This document shows positions 12,680 to 13,812 of a stretch of DNA of 13,812 bases, in pieces. A model generated the notes under the pieces. It was given only the letters and a program-made list of their open reading frames with translations. It ran no database searches and was not told the DNA's origin. The stretch is from Candidatus Scatousia excrementipullorum (GTDB taxonomy: Bacteria; Cyanobacteriota; Vampirovibrionia; Gastranaerophilales; Gastranaerophilaceae): contig JADIND010000174.1 in NCBI GenBank assembly GCA_017694215.1, forward strand, positions 1 through 13,812, in the 5' to 3' direction. Each line of letters starts with the position of its first letter. Positions within the stretch are counted from its first letter, which is position 1. The position numbers and the translations under genes are program-made.

Positions 12680-13812
12680 CGAGAATAATATTTTAGAAAC
12701 AATTAACATGATTAAGCTGCACAATCTTGATATCAGGACTGTGACTTTGGCATTGAGTCTTAGAGATTGTGCTGATAACGATGTTAACGTTGTGTGTGAT
12801 AATATTTATAATAAGATTAAATATTACGCCAGAAATCTTGTTGAATATGCAAATGAGCTGGAAAATGATTATTCTATTCCGATTATTAATAAAAGAATTT
12901 CAGTGACTCCGATTTCGTTAGTAGGCGAATCCTGTAAAAACCCTGATTATGTAAAGATTGCACAAACTCTGGATAGAGCTGCAAAAGATGTCGGAGTGAA
13001 TTTTATCGGCGGATTTTCTGCACTTGTAGAGAAAGGCTGCACAAAAGGCGATAACCTTTTGATTGAAAGTATTCCGGAAGCTCTTGCTAAAACCGAAATG
13101 CTCTGTTCATCAATCAATCTTGCAAGTTCAAAAGCCGGAATAAACATGGATGCTGTTTTAAAAATGGCTGAGATAATAAAAAAATCTGCAGAATTAACAA
13201 AAGATCGCGATGGTATCGGGGCAGCAAAACTTGTATGTTTTTGTAATTCAGCTGGGGATAATCCGTTTATGGCAGGAGCTTTTTGCGGGATAGGCGAGCC
13301 GGAATGTGCCTTGAATGTCGGAGTTTCAGGCCCCGGCGTTGTGAGAGCCGCAATAGAAGCTATGCCGAAAGATGCGGATTTGTCGCAGGTTGCAAACAAA
13401 ATTAAACAGATTGCATATAAAATTACCTCAACCGGTGAACTTGTCGGACGGAAACTTGCAAAAAGGCTGGATATCCCGTTCGGGATTATTGACCTGTCGC
13501 TTGCTCCGACGCCGGCAGAAGGTGATAGCGTTGCTGGAATTTTTCAGGCAATGGGGCTTGAACATGCAGGGGCTCATGGTACTACTGCCGCTCTTGCAAT
13601 GTTGAATGATGCTGTTAAAAAAGGCGGAATTATGGCAAGTTCGCATGTCGGCGGTTTGTCAGGTGCGTTTATCCCCGTATCGGAAGATGCCGGAATGATT
13701 GAGGCTGCCGCAAACGGATATTTGACTTTTGACAAGCTTGAAGCGATGACCTGTGTCTGCTCTGTAGGTCTTGATATGATTGCTATCCCCGGGGATACTC
13801 CTTCTGCTACTA
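12666..13812 (+). CDS. UPF0210/DUF711 (PFL-like) family protein, 3'-truncated by window edge
   Basis: 382 codons are visible of a family usually about 445-455 residues long. Recognisable conserved blocks, as I recall them from streptococcal members, are ETINMI, LDIRTVT, INKRISVTPISL, LDRAAKDVGVNFIGGFSALV, INMDAV, DNPFMAGAF, DLSLAPTPAEGDSVA, HVGGLSGAFIPVSED and CSVGLDMIAIP. The fold is related to pyruvate formate-lyase-like proteins; the biochemical role is not established. The ATG at 12708 would remove the conserved ILETINMI block, so an upstream start is needed. TTG 12666 is the only standard start codon in the open frame and overlaps the preceding gene by 14 nt; ATT 12675 would match the usual family N-terminus better. 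No good Shine-Dalgarno is seen, so coupling to translation of the ZorB-like gene is likely. Eleven cysteines are visible. The usual ACT-domain neighbour is absent upstream. Confidence 0.85.
   Translation, partial: MAIINENNILETINMIKLHNLDIRTVTLALSLRDCADNDVNVVCDNIYNKIKYYARNLVEYANELENDYSIPIINKRISVTPISLVGESCKNPDYVKIAQTLDRAAKDVGVNFIGGFSALVEKGCTKGDNLLIESIPEALAKTEMLCSSINLASSKAGINMDAVLKMAEIIKKSAELTKDRDGIGAAKLVCFCNSAGDNPFMAGAFCGIGEPECALNVGVSGPGVVRAAIEAMPKDADLSQVANKIKQIAYKITSTGELVGRKLAKRLDIPFGIIDLSLAPTPAEGDSVAGIFQAMGLEHAGAHGTTAALAMLNDAVKKGGIMASSHVGGLSGAFIPVSEDAGMIEAAANGYLTFDKLEAMTCVCSVGLDMIAIPGDTPSAT

Noticed and set aside
12947..13646. ORFs on the minus strand and in the second plus frame at the right end
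   Set aside because: They are shadows of the UPF0210 frame, which carries conserved family motifs throughout.
11061..13812. Complete Zorya anti-phage system
   Set aside because: Only ZorA- and ZorB-like genes are present. The following gene is UPF0210, and no helicase (ZorD), ZorC or ZorE is visible; the window ends before more can be judged.

Overview
The window reads as a low-GC bacterial chromosome segment. My best guess is a gut Gastranaerophilales (Melainabacteria, the non-photosynthetic sister clade of Cyanobacteria). This rests on the prepilin-like protein with an AFTLAEVLITLGIIGVVAAM N-terminus and a DDYPW end, the cyanobacterial-looking GyrA C-terminal domain, and several small lineage-restricted proteins. 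No database search was possible, so the placement is inference.

Left part (1-2207): the 3' end of a glycine-rich membrane protein, then a divergent pair made of an 81-residue helical protein and a 68-residue Cro/C1-type repressor. The pair shares a promoter region packed with TAGTAT palindromes. A radical SAM/SPASM enzyme follows on the minus strand. Positions 2208-2865 carry no gene. They hold the radical SAM promoter, two copies of a dispersed composite repeat, and a hairpin-rich element of about 210 bp bounded by 16-bp inverted repeats.

Middle part (2866-10651): housekeeping genes interleaved with small accessory genes. gyrA (TTG start) and pgi each end in a bidirectional terminator shared with a convergent small gene of unknown function. 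Between them lie an XRE regulator and, divergent from it with only 25 bp between the start codons, a pseudopilin-like exported protein. A secreted beta-rich protein and trxB (thioredoxin reductase) form a short operon.

Right part (10652-13812): a third copy of the composite repeat, then a strong sigma-70-type promoter driving a two-gene, ion-channel-type stator module. One gene is a three-helix TolQ/ExbB/ZorA-like subunit. The other is a MotB/ZorB-like subunit with the membrane aspartate and an OmpA-type peptidoglycan-binding domain. The next gene, a UPF0210/DUF711 family protein, overlaps the ZorB-like gene and is cut by the window edge. No Zorya effector gene is visible, so this looks like an orphan ZorAB-like motor rather than a complete defence locus. 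It is the most promising candidate in the window for something undescribed.

No tRNA, rRNA, CRISPR array, transposase or integrase was seen.
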